Source of the DNA: Streptomyces catenulae
GTDB lineage: Bacteria > Actinomycetota > Actinomycetes > Streptomycetales > Streptomycetaceae
Assembly: GCF_000718015.1 (NCBI RefSeq)
Contig: NZ_JODY01000014.1
Coordinates: 1 to 64,000 of the forward strand
Length of the DNA stretch: 64,000 bases
Direction of reading: 5' to 3'
Shown here: positions 45,694 through 54,202 of the stretch, one piece after another
How positions within the stretch are numbered: the stretch's first letter is position 1
Layout: each line of letters begins with the position of its first letter
The notes under the pieces: model-generated
The model's database searches: none
What the model saw: only the letters and a program-made list of their open reading frames with translations
Told to the model about the DNA's origin: nothing
Position numbers and translations under genes: made by a program

Positions 45694-47133
45694 ATGTGCA
45701 GTTGGACCCGCCGTACGTTCGTGACCGGCGCCCTGTCGACCGCCGCGCTCAGCCTCGCCGCGGACGGCGCCCCCACCGGCGGCCACGCCCGCCGCAGCGC
45801 CACCGGGCGCCGCCCGGGCGCCCCCTCGGCCGCCGGGTACTTCCCGGCCCACGGCGACCTGGGCTACGACGTGACGCACTACGACATCCGCCTCGCCTAC
45901 CGGCCGCGGGGCCGGGCCCTGGACGCCGTCGCCCGGATCACCGCCGCCCCGGCCGAGCCCCTGGAGCGCGTCGCCTTCGACCTCGCCTCCCGGCTGGACG
46001 TCACCGGCGTCGAGGTGAACGGCGCGCCCGCCCGCTTCCGGCACCGCCACGGCAAACTCCACCTCGCCCCGGCGGCGCCGCTGCTGCCCGGCGAGCCGTT
46101 CACCGCGGCCGTCCGCTACCGGGGGCGGCCGGGCCCGGTGCGCAGCCCGTTCGGGGCGATCGGCTGGGACTACACGCAGGGTTCCGGTGTGGTCGTGGCC
46201 AGTCAGCCGCTCGGCGCCCCGTCGTGGTTCCCGTGCAACGACCGGCCCGACGACAAGGCCGCCTACCGCATCACCGCCACCGTCCCCGAGGGTCTGCACG
46301 TGGTGGCCAACGGCGTCCTCCAGGGCCACTCCCCGGGCCCCGGCGCGACCCGGACGTGGACGTACGAGCACGCCCACCCCATGGCGAGTTATCTGGCGCA
46401 GGTCCAGATCGGGCGCTTCGCCTTCAGCCACCAGCGCGGCGGGCCGGTGCCGCTGCGCAACGCCTGCCCGCCGCACCTCACCGAGCGCTTCGCCCACGAC
46501 TTCGGCCGCCAGCCGCAGATGATGACGCTCTTCTCCCGGCTCTTCGGCCCGTACCCGTTCGAGGTCTACGGGTCGGTGGTGGTCGACGCGGAGCTGGACG
46601 AGCCGGTGGAGAACCAGACGTACGCGCTGTTCGGCACCAACCACCTCGACGGACGGCGCACCAGCGAGCACCTGGTGGCGCACGAGTTGGCGCACCACTG
46701 GTTCGGCAACAGCGTCAGCCTCACCGACTGGCGGCACATCTGGCTCAACGAGGGGTTCGCCACCTACGGCGAGTGGCTCTGGTCGGAGCACTCCGGCGGG
46801 CCCGGCGCCCATGAGCTGGCCGCGTCGAACTGGTCCGATCTGGCCGATGACGCCCAGCGGATGCGGATCGGCGCGCCCGGCCCGGCGCACCTCTTCGACG
46901 ACCGGGTCTACTCCCGCGGCGCCTGCACCCTCCAGGCGCTGCGCACCACGCTGGGCGACGCCACGTTCTTCGCCCTGCTGCGGAACTGGGCCGCCCGCTA
47001 CCGCCACGGCAGCGCGGGCACCGAGGAGTTCATCGCCCTCGCCGAAGCCCACAGCCACCGCCCGCTGCGCTCCCTGCTCCACTCCTGGCTCTACGCCCGC
47101 CGCCTGCCGCCGCTGCCACCGGAGCGTGTCTAG
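45694..47133 (+). CDS. Exported M1-family zinc metallopeptidase, Pld-like
   Basis: A 479-residue gluzincin. The N-terminus WTRRTFVTGALSTAALSLA is a Tat-type signal. The zinc motif HELAHHW (near residue 330) is followed after the usual spacing by the zinc-ligand Glu in WLNEGFATYGEW. It lacks the long C-terminal helical domain of classical aminopeptidase N. Epsilon-poly-lysine producers encode a zinc peptidase (Pld) that degrades the polymer and protects the cell, and its gene is often next to pls. Its position 87 bases after a pls-type gene supports that role. The substrate is inferred. Confidence 0.9.
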   Translation: MCSWTRRTFVTGALSTAALSLAADGAPTGGHARRSATGRRPGAPSAAGYFPAHGDLGYDVTHYDIRLAYRPRGRALDAVARITAAPAEPLERVAFDLASRLDVTGVEVNGAPARFRHRHGKLHLAPAAPLLPGEPFTAAVRYRGRPGPVRSPFGAIGWDYTQGSGVVVASQPLGAPSWFPCNDRPDDKAAYRITATVPEGLHVVANGVLQGHSPGPGATRTWTYEHAHPMASYLAQVQIGRFAFSHQRGGPVPLRNACPPHLTERFAHDFGRQPQMMTLFSRLFGPYPFEVYGSVVVDAELDEPVENQTYALFGTNHLDGRRTSEHLVAHELAHHWFGNSVSLTDWRHIWLNEGFATYGEWLWSEHSGGPGAHELAASNWSDLADDAQRMRIGAPGPAHLFDDRVYSRGACTLQALRTTLGDATFFALLRNWAARYRHGSAGTEEFIALAEAHSHRPLRSLLHSWLYARRLPPLPPERV

Positions 47134-47246
47134 GGGCGGGCGGCCGCTCCGTGGGGGCTATCGACCGCTCCGTCCCGCGGTGTGACCTCTGTTCGCCCCG
47201 GCCGAAATTCGTGACGTGGACAGCCTGGACATACGAGGATGGCGGC

Positions 47247-48941
47247 ATGTCGCACACCCACGTATCCGACCCCTCCCTGCCCCGTCAGGTCGCCGACGCC
47301 TACGTCGACGCCCTCGTCGCCCTGGACCCCGTCACCGGCACCTACCTCGGTGACGCCGCCTCCTCCGACCGGCTGCCCGATCTGTCCCCCACCGGGCAGG
47401 AGGCCCTGGCCCAGCTCGCCCGCACCACGCTGGAGCGCCTCACGGTCGCCGAGGCGCTGCCGGGGGCGGCGAACTCGGTCGAGCGGCGCTGTGCGCGGTT
47501 GCTGCGGGAGCGGTTGGAGGCGGAGCTGGCGGTGCACGAGGCGGGCGAGGGGCTGCGAGCGGTCAGCAATCTGGGCTCACCGCTCCACCACGTCCGGGAG
47601 ATCTTCACCCTCACGCCGTCCGGGACCGACGAGGAGTGGGCGGCCATCGCCCGGCGGCTGCGCGCCGTCCCGGACGCCCTGGAGGGGTACCGCGCCGCCC
47701 TCGACGCGGGGCTCCGCCGTGAGCTGCCCGCCGGTCCGCTCCAGGTCGCCACGGTCGTGGAGCAGTTGGACGAGTGGATCGGCGCGGGTACCCGCAGTTG
47801 GTTCGCCGAGTTCGTCGCGCCGGGGCCGCAGGCGCTCCGCACCGAGCTGGAGGAGGCGGCGTCGGTGGCGACGGGGGCGCTGGCGGAGCTGCGCCACTGG
47901 CTGCACACCACCTACGCCCCGGCCGTCGCCGACGCCCCGGACGTGGTGGGCCGGGAGCGCTACGCGCGGCTGGCGCGGTACTACACCGGGATGGACCTCG
48001 ATCTCGACGAGGCGTACGCGTACGGCTGGTCGGAGTTCCACCGGCTGCTGGCGGAGATGCGTACCGAGGCGGAGAAGGTGCTGCCCGGTGCCGCCACCCC
48101 GTGGGAGGCGCTGGCCTGGCTGGACGGCAACGGCACGCACATCGAGGGTGTCGAGGAGACCCGGCGCTGGCTCCAGGAGCTGATGGACGACACCATCGCG
48201 GAGCTGGACGGCACGCATTTCGCGCTCTCCGCGCAGGTGCGGCGGGTCGAGTCGCGGATCGCGCCGCCCGGCAGCGCCGCCGCGCCGTACTACACCCAGC
48301 CGTCGCTGGACTTCAGCCGCCCCGGCCGCACCTGGCTGCCCACGATGGGCGAGACCCGTTTCCCGGTGTACGACATGGTGACCACCTGGTACCACGAGGG
48401 CGTGCCGGGCCACCATCTCCAGCTGGCGCAGTGGGTGCAGGTCGCGGACGATCTCTCCCGCTACCAGACCACCTGCGGGATGGTCAGCGCCAACGCCGAG
48501 GGCTGGGCGCTGTACGCGGAGCGGCTGATGGACGAGTTGGGTTTCCTGACCGACCCGGAGCGGCGGTTGGGGTACCTGGACGCGCAGATGATGCGGGCGG
48601 TCCGGGTGATCGTCGACATCGGGATGCATCTGGAGCTGGAGATCCCGGCGGATGCGCCGTTCCACCCCGGTGAGCGGTGGACGCCGCAGCTGGCGCACGC
48701 GTTCCTGGCGGCGCACTGCAGCCGCCCGGCCGATTTCGTGGAGAGCGAGATCGTCCGCTACCAGGGCATCCCGGGGCAGGCGATCGGCTACAAGCTGGGC
48801 GAACGCGTCTGGCTCCAGGGCCGCGAGGCCGCCCGTGCCCGGCACGGCGCCGCCTTCGACCTGAAGGCGTGGCACATGGCGGCCCTGTCGCAGGGTTCGC
48901 TGGGCCTCGACGATCTGCTCGCGGAGCTCTCCGCGCTCTGA
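47247..48941 (+). CDS. DUF885 protein, probable metallopeptidase
   Basis: A 564-residue protein of the DUF885 family, which includes putative zinc carboxypeptidase-like enzymes. The core motif WYHEGVPGHHLQLAQ contains an HExxxxH-like arrangement, and TTCGMVSANAEGWALYAERLM supplies the downstream Glu. There is no signal peptide, so it is cytoplasmic. The ATG at 47247 was chosen over longer in-frame extensions; GAGGATGG precedes it. It follows the M1 peptidase after 113 bases and may or may not belong to the pls locus. Confidence 0.88.
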   Translation: MSHTHVSDPSLPRQVADAYVDALVALDPVTGTYLGDAASSDRLPDLSPTGQEALAQLARTTLERLTVAEALPGAANSVERRCARLLRERLEAELAVHEAGEGLRAVSNLGSPLHHVREIFTLTPSGTDEEWAAIARRLRAVPDALEGYRAALDAGLRRELPAGPLQVATVVEQLDEWIGAGTRSWFAEFVAPGPQALRTELEEAASVATGALAELRHWLHTTYAPAVADAPDVVGRERYARLARYYTGMDLDLDEAYAYGWSEFHRLLAEMRTEAEKVLPGAATPWEALAWLDGNGTHIEGVEETRRWLQELMDDTIAELDGTHFALSAQVRRVESRIAPPGSAAAPYYTQPSLDFSRPGRTWLPTMGETRFPVYDMVTTWYHEGVPGHHLQLAQWVQVADDLSRYQTTCGMVSANAEGWALYAERLMDELGFLTDPERRLGYLDAQMMRAVRVIVDIGMHLELEIPADAPFHPGERWTPQLAHAFLAAHCSRPADFVESEIVRYQGIPGQAIGYKLGERVWLQGREAARARHGAAFDLKAWHMAALSQGSLGLDDLLAELSAL

Positions 48942-48948
48942 CCCGTGC

Positions 48949-48988
48949 CCCGGCCGGAACGCGGGCGCGGTCCCGGGTTCCGGCCGGG
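48949..48988. terminator. Bidirectional stem-loop between convergent genes
   Basis: CCCGGCCGGAAC (48949-48960) pairs perfectly with GTTCCGGCCGGG (48977-48988) across a 16-base loop, between the DUF885 and GNAT genes. Confidence 0.7.
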
Positions 48989-49023
48989 CGCCGTTCCGGG
49001 AGGCGCCCGCGCGGCGCCGCCCG

Positions 49024-49593
49024 TCAGCGCCCCGGTGCCTTTGCCCGGGGCGCCACCGCGACCACGTGGTAGACGCGTTCACCGACGACGACCTCGCCCA
49101 GGGGTGTCATACCGAATCCGTCGACGTGGACGCGCCAGGACGGCCGGTTGGCGGCCTCGATGAAGGCGACGAGGGCGTCCGCGCGGCCGTCGGCGGCGCC
49201 GCACGCCATGGTGAACAGCCGCCGCGCGACGCCCTGTCCCCGGTGGGCCGCGTCCACGACCAGCGGTCCGTACAGCAGCCAGCGCACCGCGCGCAGCGGG
49301 CGGCCCTGCCAGCGGAGGGTGTCCTGTGCGGCGAGCAGCGCCCGGACCGGGGGCGGCGGGGCGGGCAGGCTCTCGGGGGCGGAGAGGGCGAGGAGCCCGG
49401 CGAGCTGTCCGTCGTCGTCCGCGAGGAGGAGCCCGCCGTGCGCGGCCATCGCCCGCAACGCGCCCTCGTCCAGGCTTCCTTGGACGAATCCCTGGTCGGC
49501 GCGTTGTTCCGGGGTGAGGGCGTCGTGGTGGTTGGCGGCGAAGAGCGCGGCCATGGCCGGCGCGTCGGCCTCGGTGGCATAGCGGTACTGCAT
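49024..49593 (-). CDS. GNAT-family N-acetyltransferase
   Basis: A 189-residue acetyltransferase. The start MQYRYATEADAPAMAALF is the usual first strand and helix of the fold. The acetyl-CoA-binding motif A is VVDAAHRGQGVARRLF (about residues 112-127), and FIEAANRPSWRVHVDGFGM follows. Substrate unknown; it stands alone. The ATG at 49591-49593 is the only sensible start. Confidence 0.9.
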   Translation of the reverse strand: MQYRYATEADAPAMAALFAANHHDALTPEQRADQGFVQGSLDEGALRAMAAHGGLLLADDDGQLAGLLALSAPESLPAPPPPVRALLAAQDTLRWQGRPLRAVRWLLYGPLVVDAAHRGQGVARRLFTMACGAADGRADALVAFIEAANRPSWRVHVDGFGMTPLGEVVVGERVYHVVAVAPRAKAPGR

Positions 49594-49853
49594 ACGCCGA
49601 TGCTGTCACGGACGGGGCGCGGGCGCGGCCGGACACCCGGCGGAACCGGCGGCCGGGCCCGACCGGCCTCGCGGACGGCCGTCTCCGGGTAGCGCCCGGC
49701 AGGCAACCCATCGGGCGCCAACGGTGTTCTCAAGAAGAGAAGTTGGTGGGAAATGGGCGCGAAGCGGGCGCCCACGGAGGAGGAAGGGGGCATCCGGTGC
49801 GCGAGAAAGACCCGATCACGGACAGGTCCAGGCCAGCCCACTAGGCTGACACC

Positions 49854-50069
49854 GTGTCGAGAAGCGAGTTGGAACGGCTGGCCCGGATCCGGATGCAGGT
49901 GACGAAGGAATCGCTCGAAGCTGCCATGGCGGCGCTCCAAGGGCATCCGGTGGATACCGAGCCCGGTTCCGACAACGGAAGGCGGCGCACTCCCGAGCCC
50001 GAACCCGAGCCCGTCGAAGGGCCCGACGACGAGACTCCCCCGCCTCCGCGGCTGCGTCTCCTGCCCTGA
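49854..50069 (+). CDS. Small hypothetical protein with Glu/Pro-rich tail
   Basis: A 71-residue peptide starting at GTG. The first half (SELERLARIRMQVTKESLEAAM) is an amphipathic helix and the second half is Glu/Pro-rich and disordered. No clear ribosome binding site, no motif. It looks like a real small actinobacterial protein rather than an antisense artefact because the codon pattern and composition are coherent. Confidence 0.45.
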   Translation: MSRSELERLARIRMQVTKESLEAAMAALQGHPVDTEPGSDNGRRRTPEPEPEPVEGPDDETPPPPRLRLLP

Positions 50070-50218
50070 CCAGGATTTTCACCGTCCGCACCGGACGCGC
50101 TCCCCTGAAAAGCATTGGTGAAAGATTCACTCGCAGTGGGTGGAGGGTGAGAAGCGGATCGCATTCTGTTCGGAGCACGAACCACCGGACCGTCCGTTCC
50201 TCATGAGGTAGCACCATC

Positions 50219-50890
50219 ATGCGCACCGCACTTCGCACCCGCTCCGCCCTCGGACTCGCGTCCGTCGCGGTCCTCTCCCTCTCCTTGACCGCCTGTGACG
50301 GAGGCGCGGACGGGGCGAAGGCGTCCCACGCCACGAGCAGCTCCGCCGCGCGGCCCGAGGGCGGCACGGACAGACCGGCCGACAGCTCCCCGGCCCGGCC
50401 GGCGAGGAGCGACGAGGCCCAGGCGTCCTCAGCCGCTCCGGCCCGGGACCCCAAGAGCGACGCCGGTGCGGCGGACGACGCCTGTGCGCCGCACACCACC
50501 GGGTTCGCGCTGAAGGAGGCCGATGGGAGGCCGTCGGCGGTGCTGCTGACGGCCACCAACAACGGCTCCGCGCCGTGCTCGATGTACCACGCGCCGTTCG
50601 TCGCCGACCCGGTCGCCGGTCACCGCCTCACCGCCGACCCGGACACCACGCCGCAGGCCGTGGTGGTGCTGGCGCCGGGCCGCACGGCCTACGCCGCGAT
50701 CGTCCTGCGGCGGCAGGAGTCGACGCAGAACCACCGCACCAAGACCGTGAACGTCACGCTCGCGAGCAAGGAGAACACCGGCACGGACGGTCACGTCGCG
50801 GTCTCCTTCCCCGGTCCGGCCGGTCTGCAGATCAACCCGAGCACCCGGGTCACCTACTGGCAGTCCACCGAGGAAGGCGCCCTCGGCTGA
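50219..50890 (+). CDS. DUF4232 lipoprotein
   Basis: A 223-residue lipoprotein. The signal peptide ends in the lipobox-like LSLTAC (Cys at about 27), followed by a long Ser/Ala/Pro-rich linker and a DUF4232 beta-sandwich domain from about residue 90 (containing LLTATNNGSAPCSMY and VVVLAPGRTAYAAIVL). It is anchored on the outer face of the membrane; function unknown. A second protein with the same plan is encoded at 59602-60351. Confidence 0.88.
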   Translation: MRTALRTRSALGLASVAVLSLSLTACDGGADGAKASHATSSSAARPEGGTDRPADSSPARPARSDEAQASSAAPARDPKSDAGAADDACAPHTTGFALKEADGRPSAVLLTATNNGSAPCSMYHAPFVADPVAGHRLTADPDTTPQAVVVLAPGRTAYAAIVLRRQESTQNHRTKTVNVTLASKENTGTDGHVAVSFPGPAGLQINPSTRVTYWQSTEEGALG

Positions 50891-50902
50891 GGGCGGTTGC
50901 TC

Positions 50903-50951
50903 CCGTGCCTCGGCCCCGGTCGGCACGCCGCCGCCCTCGGCCGAGGCACGG
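50903..50951 (+). terminator. Stem-loop after the DUF4232 gene
   Basis: CCGTGCCTCGGCC (50903-50915) and its perfect complement (50939-50951) form a 13-bp stem with a 23-base loop, 12 bases after the stop. Confidence 0.65.
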
Positions 50952-51162
50952 TGGCCGAACGAGCCGGGCGGAGACCCCGTGGCCGACCCGGTGCCCGGGA
51001 AGTAGGGGTTGCCGGTGGGGCGAAGTGGATGCGCGGCGGAGGGCTCGTCGTGCACCATGACTGACCAGGCACTTCCGGTGTTTTCTTGACGCCGGGGCCG
51101 TGATCGTTCTTGACTGCCACGGTCATCCCCCCACGGGGCACCTCTCATCGAAGGTCGTGAAC

Positions 51163-51831
51163 ATGCTGGCTGACGCCCCCTCCGCCACCGAAGTGGTCGG
51201 GCAGTTCCTGCTCGGTGACTCGTTCGCCTGCCTGGCCGGTCGTTCGGCCTGGCGGCAGGGCGGGATCACCCATCGCCATTACACCTGGCTCGGTGACGAC
51301 GGGGCGGCGCGGCAGCTGGCGGAGGATCTTGAGGCGTATGTGGCGGCCGTGGACTGGACGGCCAAGCCCTTCACCAGCTTCGTCGCGACGTTCTCCGGGC
51401 CGCTGGAGGTGCCGGAGACCGAGTTCGAGCGGCTGATGTGGCAGCAGTTGCAGGGCGTGCACGACCACGACAGCCTGACGCACGGCTGGGCCGAGGGGTA
51501 CGACCACGATCCGCAGTCGGGGGAGTTCGCCTTCAGCGTCGCCGGTCACCCGTTCTTCGTGATCGGACTCCACGAGACCCATGTCCGCGTCGGCCGTCGC
51601 CCTCCGTTCCCGATGCTGGCGTTCAACTCCCACGCGCAGTTCGACCGGATAAAGGCGGCCGGGCTCTGGGACCGTCTCCAGGAGAAGATCCGCAAGCAGG
51701 ACATCGACCTCCAGGGCGACATCAACCCCAACCTGCTGGAGTACGAGAAGCTCTCGGAGGCGCGGCGCTACTCGGGCCGCCCGAAGCCGGCGGACTGGGA
51801 GTGCCCGTTCTCCGCCCAGGTGAACGGCTGA
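51163..51831 (+). CDS. YqcI/YcgG (GntA-like) family protein
   Basis: A 222-residue protein of the YqcI/YcgG family. Conserved parts visible are the aromatic/His-rich segment HPFFVIGLHETHVRVGRR, the FNSHAQFDRI stretch and the C-terminal ECPF motif. One characterised member, GntA, is a heme-dependent enzyme that N-hydroxylates the guanidino group of pre-guanitoxin, so this family is a source of N-oxidation chemistry. Whether this copy binds heme is not known. The ATG at 51163 follows GAAGG at about 8 bases; the longer frame from 51100 is not needed. A terminator follows. Confidence 0.85.
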   Translation: MLADAPSATEVVGQFLLGDSFACLAGRSAWRQGGITHRHYTWLGDDGAARQLAEDLEAYVAAVDWTAKPFTSFVATFSGPLEVPETEFERLMWQQLQGVHDHDSLTHGWAEGYDHDPQSGEFAFSVAGHPFFVIGLHETHVRVGRRPPFPMLAFNSHAQFDRIKAAGLWDRLQEKIRKQDIDLQGDINPNLLEYEKLSEARRYSGRPKPADWECPFSAQVNG

Positions 51832-51847
51832 CGTTGACGGACACGGC

Positions 51848-51881
51848 ACGGGCCCGGCGGGGAGACCCCCGCCGGGCCCGT
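51848..51881 (+). terminator. Strong intrinsic terminator
   Basis: A 15-bp perfect stem ACGGGCCCGGCGGGG with its complement around a 4-base loop, then CGTCTTCC. It ends the YqcI/YcgG transcript. Confidence 0.8.
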
Positions 51882-51973
51882 CGTCTTCCGTGGACCTCGG
51901 CGTCGCCCCCCCCCGGCAACAGGGTTGTCCACAACGGAAGATGCGCCGCGGAGCGCGCTGTTAGGGTGCGCCG

Positions 51974-52408
51974 ATGTCATCGATCAAGCAGGTCCAGATC
52001 ACCTTCGACTGCGCGGACCCCGAGCGCGTCGCCCGCTTCTGGTGCGAGGTGCTGGGGTACGTCGTTCCGCCGCCGCCGAAGGGCTTCGCCTCCTGGGACG
52101 CGTTCGACCGCTCGCTGCCGTCCGGGCGTCAGGGTTCGGCGTTCGCCTGCCAGGATCCCTCCGGTGTGGGCCCGCGGCTGTTCTTCCAGCGCGTCCCCGA
52201 GAGCAAGGTCGTCAAGAACCGCGTCCATCTCTGCGTACGCGCCGGAACCGGGCTCGTGGGGGCGGAGCGTCTCGCCGCGCTCCAGGCCGAGCGCGCGCGG
52301 CTCACCGAACTCGGTGCGACCTGCGTGAACGTGCTGGTCGCCGATGAGTACAACGAGTCGTGCATCGTGATGCAGGACATCGAGGGCAACGAGTTCTGCC
52401 TCGACTGA
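51974..52408 (+). CDS. VOC-family protein
   Basis: A 144-residue glyoxalase-like protein of the actinobacterial VOC group. IKQVQITFDCADPERVARFW is the standard first unit, followed by LHLCVRAG-like and MQDIEGNEFCLD segments, where the last supplies the Glu metal ligand. Often annotated glyoxalase/bleomycin resistance; no specific substrate can be deduced. It stands alone and is not related in context to the VOC enzyme of the NRPS cluster. Confidence 0.87.
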   Translation: MSSIKQVQITFDCADPERVARFWCEVLGYVVPPPPKGFASWDAFDRSLPSGRQGSAFACQDPSGVGPRLFFQRVPESKVVKNRVHLCVRAGTGLVGAERLAALQAERARLTELGATCVNVLVADEYNESCIVMQDIEGNEFCLD

Positions 52409-52470
52409 GCACCGGCGGGCGGTGATCCACCTCCCGCCCGGAGGCGGGGCGGTCGCCGCGGGCCGGGCCG

Positions 52471-53064
52471 TCACGCCTCCAGCGCCCCCGTCGCCAGCAG
52501 GCGCAGCGATTCCGCGAGCCGCCGGGCCTCCCCCTGTCCCAGCAGGTGCACGATCGGTCCGCTCCGCAGGGCGCCGAGCAGGATGTGGGCGAGCAGTTCG
52601 GCATCGAGGTCGGGGCGTTCCTCGGCGATCAGCCCGCTGATGTGGCCGTGCCAGAAGCGGTAGACGGAGTGCTGTTCGCGGGCGTCCTCGTCGCTGTCGC
52701 GGGCGGCCGTCGCCGTCTCGCCGAGGGCGGCCAGCAGACCCTTGTTCCGGCCGACCACCTCCACGACCGCGTCGAGGAAGGCCGACAGCCGGTCCCGGGG
52801 AGCGGCGCCCGGGCCCAGCGGCGGGGGCCCGTCCGTCACCGCTTCGCGCAGGGCGTGGGCGCGTTCCACCATCAGCTCCCGCATCAGGCCCGCCCGGCTG
52901 CCGAAGCGGTGGAAGACCGTCCCCTTCCCGACCCCGGCCGCGGCGGCGATCCGTTCCATCGAGACCTGCTCCGGCGGGTACTCGGCGAGCAGCCGCTCGG
53001 CAGCCTCCAGGATCGCGCGCCGATTGCGTGCCGCATCGGCCCGTTCGCGGCGGACTTCGGTCAT
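52471..53064 (-). CDS. TetR-family regulator
   Basis: A 197-residue TetR regulator. The helix-turn-helix (about 10-57) includes SMERIAAAAGVGKGTVFHRFGSR. The ligand domain is helical and unremarkable. The ATG at 53062-53064 follows a strong GGGGAGAGG sequence. It is divergent from a zinc-less quinone-reductase-like gene, and the 138-base gap contains two perfect palindromes that are very likely its operators. Confidence 0.92.
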   Translation of the reverse strand: MTEVRRERADAARNRRAILEAAERLLAEYPPEQVSMERIAAAAGVGKGTVFHRFGSRAGLMRELMVERAHALREAVTDGPPPLGPGAAPRDRLSAFLDAVVEVVGRNKGLLAALGETATAARDSDEDAREQHSVYRFWHGHISGLIAEERPDLDAELLAHILLGALRSGPIVHLLGQGEARRLAESLRLLATGALEA

Positions 53065-53127
53065 CGCCTCTCCCCTCATCCGGGATCACCACCGGGAACG
53101 GCTGATCCCGGCTCCTCCGTGGACAAC

Positions 53128-53142
53128 TGGACCGACGGTCCA
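53128..53142. promoter_or_regulatory. TetR operator 1
   Basis: TGGACCGACGGTCCA, a perfect 7-1-7 palindrome upstream of both divergent genes. Confidence 0.75.
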
Positions 53143-53154
53143 GTACGGTCGAAT

Positions 53155-53169
53155 TGGACCGCCGGTCCA
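53155..53169. promoter_or_regulatory. TetR operator 2
   Basis: TGGACCGCCGGTCCA, identical to operator 1 except for the central base. The two centres are 27 bp apart, so two dimers could bind. Confidence 0.75.
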
Positions 53170-53202
53170 TTTTAGCCCGTGCACGATGCAGGGAGAGCTG
53201 TC

Positions 53203-54177
53203 ATGCGACGCATCCGTTACCACTCCTACGGTGGCCCCGAGGTCCTCGCGCTGGAGGAAGCTCCCGTCCCCGTCCCGCAGTCGGGGCAGGTGCTCATCCG
53301 CGCCGAGGAGATCGCCGCCAACTTCGTCGACACCCAGCTCCGGCGCGGTCTGGCCCCGGCCGAGCTCTACCCGCGCCCCTTCCCCCGGCCCCTCACCGGC
53401 GATGTGGTGGGCACGGTCGAGGCGGTCGGGCCGGACACGGATCCCGGTCTGGTCGGGCGGCGCGTCGCCGCGTCCACCGAGGACGCGTTCGCCGATCTGA
53501 CCGTCGCGGACGCACGATGGCTGGTCCCCGTGCCCGACGGGCTCGGCGCGGGCACGGCGGGTGCGCTCCCCATGGTGGCGCCGGTGGCCCTGGGCACGCT
53601 GCGCGCCGGGCGGGTGGCCCGGGGCGAGACCGTTCTGGTGCACTCCGCCGCGGGCACCATCGGCCACCTCGCCGTACAGCTCGCCAAGGTGCTCGGGGCG
53701 GGGACGGTCATCGCCACCGCGGGGACGGCCGCCAAGCTGGAGTTCGCCCGGAGCCACGGCGCCGACATCGGCATCAACTACACCGACGAGGACTGGCCGG
53801 ACCAGGTCCGCGCGGCGGCGCCCGCCGGGGTGGACGTCGTCCTCGACGCGACCGGCGGCGAGATCCTGCGCCGCAGCCTGGAGGTGCTGGCCCCGTACGG
53901 GCGGCTGGTGGCGTACGGCGCCGCGAGCGGGGAACTCGGCAGCGTCCCCGTCGCCGATCTGTTCGCGCTGCGCTCCGTCACCGGCTACTCCTTCCTCGCC
54001 GCGCGGGCGGCCGAACCCGAGCAGGCCCTTGAGGACCTGGCCGAACTCACCCGGTACGCGACCCGGGGGCGGCTGCGCGCGGCGGTCCACGCCCGGCTGC
54101 CGCTGACCGGGACCGCCGAGGCGCACCGGCTGTTGGAGAGCCGCGCTCACCAGGGCCGCGTCGTGGTCGTCCCGTAG
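53203..54177 (+). CDS. NADPH:quinone reductase-like MDR oxidoreductase
   Basis: A 324-residue medium-chain dehydrogenase/reductase of the quinone reductase group. It starts MRRIRYHSYGGPEVLALEE, and the nucleotide-binding motif HSAAGTIGHLAVQLAKVLGA lies near residue 147. The zinc ligands of alcohol dehydrogenases are absent. It is divergently transcribed from a TetR gene with two shared operators, so it is presumably induced when the TetR ligand (an electrophile or quinone) is present. ATG 53203 follows GGGAGAG. Confidence 0.92.
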   Translation: MRRIRYHSYGGPEVLALEEAPVPVPQSGQVLIRAEEIAANFVDTQLRRGLAPAELYPRPFPRPLTGDVVGTVEAVGPDTDPGLVGRRVAASTEDAFADLTVADARWLVPVPDGLGAGTAGALPMVAPVALGTLRAGRVARGETVLVHSAAGTIGHLAVQLAKVLGAGTVIATAGTAAKLEFARSHGADIGINYTDEDWPDQVRAAAPAGVDVVLDATGGEILRRSLEVLAPYGRLVAYGAASGELGSVPVADLFALRSVTGYSFLAARAAEPEQALEDLAELTRYATRGRLRAAVHARLPLTGTAEAHRLLESRAHQGRVVVVP

Positions 54178-54202
54178 GCGGCCGGGCGGACCCCGACGCC
54201 CT

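Noticed and set aside
41692..47082. A 1796-codon minus-strand frame opposite pls and the M1 peptidase
   Set aside because: Low-complexity antisense of two well-supported genes with clear motifs.
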